From assembly GCA_016784825.1 (NCBI GenBank), contig JADHTT010000032.1, forward strand, positions 1-7,295: a DNA stretch of 7,295 bases. The letters run 5' to 3'. Positions 6,091 to 7,295 of the stretch are shown in pieces. This stretch comes from Campylobacterales bacterium. GTDB taxonomy: Bacteria > Campylobacterota > Campylobacteria > Campylobacterales > Arcobacteraceae. The translations under genes were made by a program, and so were the position numbers. Positions within the stretch are counted from its first letter, which is position 1. Each line of letters starts with the position of its first letter. Below the pieces are notes generated by a model. That model worked only from the letters and a program-made list of their open reading frames with translations. It had not been told where the DNA came from and searched no databases.

Positions 6091-6510
6091 TCAACTTAGT
6101 TCAAACATAAGTTCTTTTTGTTTTGCTAGAAGATTCTCTAGAATCTCTCTCCCAGTATCTTCTCTATCTTGCCATTCAGATTCAACATGAATTTTAAAAA
6201 GCTTTTTAAAATAATCATAATGTGCATCTCCACTTGTGATTTTAAAAAAATAAAACCTTACAAAGCTAATACCATTAATGTCACTGATTGCAAACTTTTT
6301 ACCTTTACTATCTTGATATACCTCCTCGTTGATATAATTTATAAAGAATTCTGATTCTTGTAGCCAGTTATATAAACTTAATTCTGATGATTCAAGCAAT
6401 TTATATGTTTGAGCATCCTCTTGGCTTAAATTTATTTGATAAGTGTTTTCATCAATTTCAAAACCATTAAGTTTATCGTTATAAGTTACAAGTTCAAAGG
6501 TCATTTTCAT
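6091..6510 (-). CDS. Hypothetical protein, 139 aa, between sqr and soxC
   Basis: I do not recognise this protein. It has no signal peptide, membrane segment or cysteine, so it is probably cytoplasmic. It is rich in Glu/Asp and in Tyr/Phe, with an aromatic core around residues 80-105 (including SFVRFYFFK and HYDYFKKLF) and a charged, probably helical C-terminus (REILENLLAKQKELMFELS). The start ATG at 6510 has AGGA seven bases upstream; a second in-frame ATG two codons later is a weaker choice. It lies 16 bases after sqr and ends 23 bases before the preferred soxC start, so it is almost certainly co-transcribed with both. Its base composition matches its neighbours and does not suggest recent transfer. 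The location directly before a Tat-exported molybdoenzyme would suit a maturation or export chaperone, but that is inference only. I am confident it is a gene and make no functional assignment. Confidence 0.85.
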   Translation of the reverse strand: MKMTFELVTYNDKLNGFEIDENTYQINLSQEDAQTYKLLESSELSLYNWLQESEFFINYINEEVYQDSKGKKFAISDINGISFVRFYFFKITSGDAHYDYFKKLFKIHVESEWQDREDTGREILENLLAKQKELMFELS

Positions 6511-6526
6511 ATATTAATCCTATATA

Positions 6527-7295
6527 TTATGCTTTACCAGCAAGCATTCCATACATTGTCATTGGCTTAAGAGCATAAATTTTCATTAGCCAGAATATCC
6601 ATCTTTCAACTGTTGGATCAAGAGGAAATGATGGTGTAGGCTTAACTTCCCAGTTAAACTCAGCCATCATTACTGTACCAATACCAGTAATTAGAGGACA
6701 AACCGTATATCCTTCATATTTAGCAACTAATGGCTCACCCTTCATTTTAGAGATCAAGTTATTTACTAATACTTTATACTGTTTTCTTACAGATCCACCA
6801 GTTTTACCCATAGGAACTTGTGCAATATCCCCTAGAGAGAATACATTATCAAATTTAATATGTTGTAATGTTTCTTTATTTACAGGTACCCAACCTCCAG
6901 CTGAACCTAAATCAGATTCTGCTATCTCTCTTGGAGCTATCTGTGCAGGAGCAATATGTAAGAAGTCATAAGAAACTTTTTTCTTTTCATGCTTAGAGAT
7001 TACTTCAAATTCTTTCATAATCGGATCCCATGGACCTTTTTCTTGCCACTTAGCATCAAATACTGCAATTTTATTCTTTTTATCTACTTCAATAAGATTA
7101 TGTCTGTAGTTCCATTTAAACTTTTCTCTTTTAAATTGTGCTAAAACAGCATCATGATATTCAGGTATACCAAACATAGATCCACCATTTGTGTAGAAAG
7201 TAAGTTCAGAATTTTCTCTAGCTCCTGCTTCTTTAATTCTAGAATTTGCTAAATACATAATCTTCTTTGGTGCTCCACCACATTTAATTGGTGTA
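6527..7295 (-). CDS. sqr: Sulfide:quinone oxidoreductase (SQR), C-terminal part; 5' end beyond window
   Basis: This is a flavoprotein that oxidises sulfide and passes electrons to membrane quinone. The open frame continues upstream of the ATG at 7258 to the window edge and reads TPIKCGGAPKKI, the conserved SQR segment with a redox cysteine, so that ATG is internal. About 255 residues are visible of a family usually near 400 or more. Later motifs are the FAD-contacting SLGDIAQVP followed by KTGGSVRKQ, and YEGYTVCPLITG with the second redox cysteine. The C-terminus (ERWIFWLMKIYALKP onward) is aromatic and amphipathic, as expected for a helix dipping into the membrane. The YDFLHIAP and YxGYTxCPLxTG motifs resemble the mitochondrial-like type II SQR group more than flavocytochrome c, but the subtype is a judgement from memory of motifs. 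The N-terminal FAD-binding Rossmann motif lies outside the window. It stops with TAA, 16 bases before the next gene. Confidence 0.85.
   Translation of the reverse strand, partial: TPIKCGGAPKKIMYLANSRIKEAGARENSELTFYTNGGSMFGIPEYHDAVLAQFKREKFKWNYRHNLIEVDKKNKIAVFDAKWQEKGPWDPIMKEFEVISKHEKKKVSYDFLHIAPAQIAPREIAESDLGSAGGWVPVNKETLQHIKFDNVFSLGDIAQVPMGKTGGSVRKQYKVLVNNLISKMKGEPLVAKYEGYTVCPLITGIGTVMMAEFNWEVKPTPSFPLDPTVERWIFWLMKIYALKPMTMYGMLAGKA

Noticed and set aside
6169..6354. Plus-strand open frame of 61 codons
   Set aside because: It is antisense to the 139-residue gene, and its Ile/Phe/Lys-rich translation is what A/T-rich antisense sequence gives; no support as a gene.
7256..7258. ATG as start of the SQR-like gene
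   Set aside because: The frame stays open upstream to the window edge and encodes the conserved KCGGAP segment, so the gene is cut by the window and this ATG is internal.

Overview
This is an AT-rich window (about two-thirds A+T by eye) in which all nine genes lie on the minus strand, so it reads from right to left. The A/T-rich codon use, the short gaps with AGGA-type ribosome binding sites, and the unit soxC-soxD-soxY-soxZ point to a sulfur-oxidising member of the Campylobacterota (Epsilonproteobacteria), most like the Arcobacter or Sulfurimonas groups. That placement comes from gene content and protein character, not from a marker gene.

In transcription order the layout is: (1) the C-terminal part of a sulfide:quinone oxidoreductase that starts beyond the right edge (7295-6527); (2) an unrecognised 139-residue cytoplasmic protein (6510-6091); (3) soxC, the molybdopterin subunit of sulfane dehydrogenase, whose best start is a TTG at 6067; (4) soxD, its dihaem cytochrome c partner; (5) soxY, with the C-terminal GGCGG carrier motif; (6) soxZ; (7) a membrane-anchored or secreted metallo-beta-lactamase-fold hydrolase with a striking acidic tail; (8) a secreted protein with two DUF302-like domains; then a 126-base gap with two hairpins; and (9) a secreted DUF1007 protein with an EF-hand-like loop. 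Genes 1 to 8 are separated by 80 bases or less, or overlap, and look like one operon. The hairpin region probably marks its end. The DUF1007 gene is probably a separate unit with a metal-related role.

Working model: sulfide enters the quinone pool through SQR. Sulfur bound to the SoxY cysteine on the SoxYZ carrier is oxidised in the periplasm by SoxCD, with electrons leaving through the two haems of SoxD. The soxA, soxB and soxX genes needed to load and unload the carrier are not in this window, which fits the split Sox arrangement known from this phylum. The MBL-fold and DUF302 proteins are placed like Sox accessory factors, but their reactions cannot be read from the sequence.

The observations most worth a second look are the orphan protein between sqr and soxC, the acidic repeat-encoded tail of the hydrolase, the MBL-DUF302 pair, and the nested hairpins at 566-653. 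I found no mobile element, CRISPR array, tRNA or rRNA. No gene-free stretch exceeds 126 bases.
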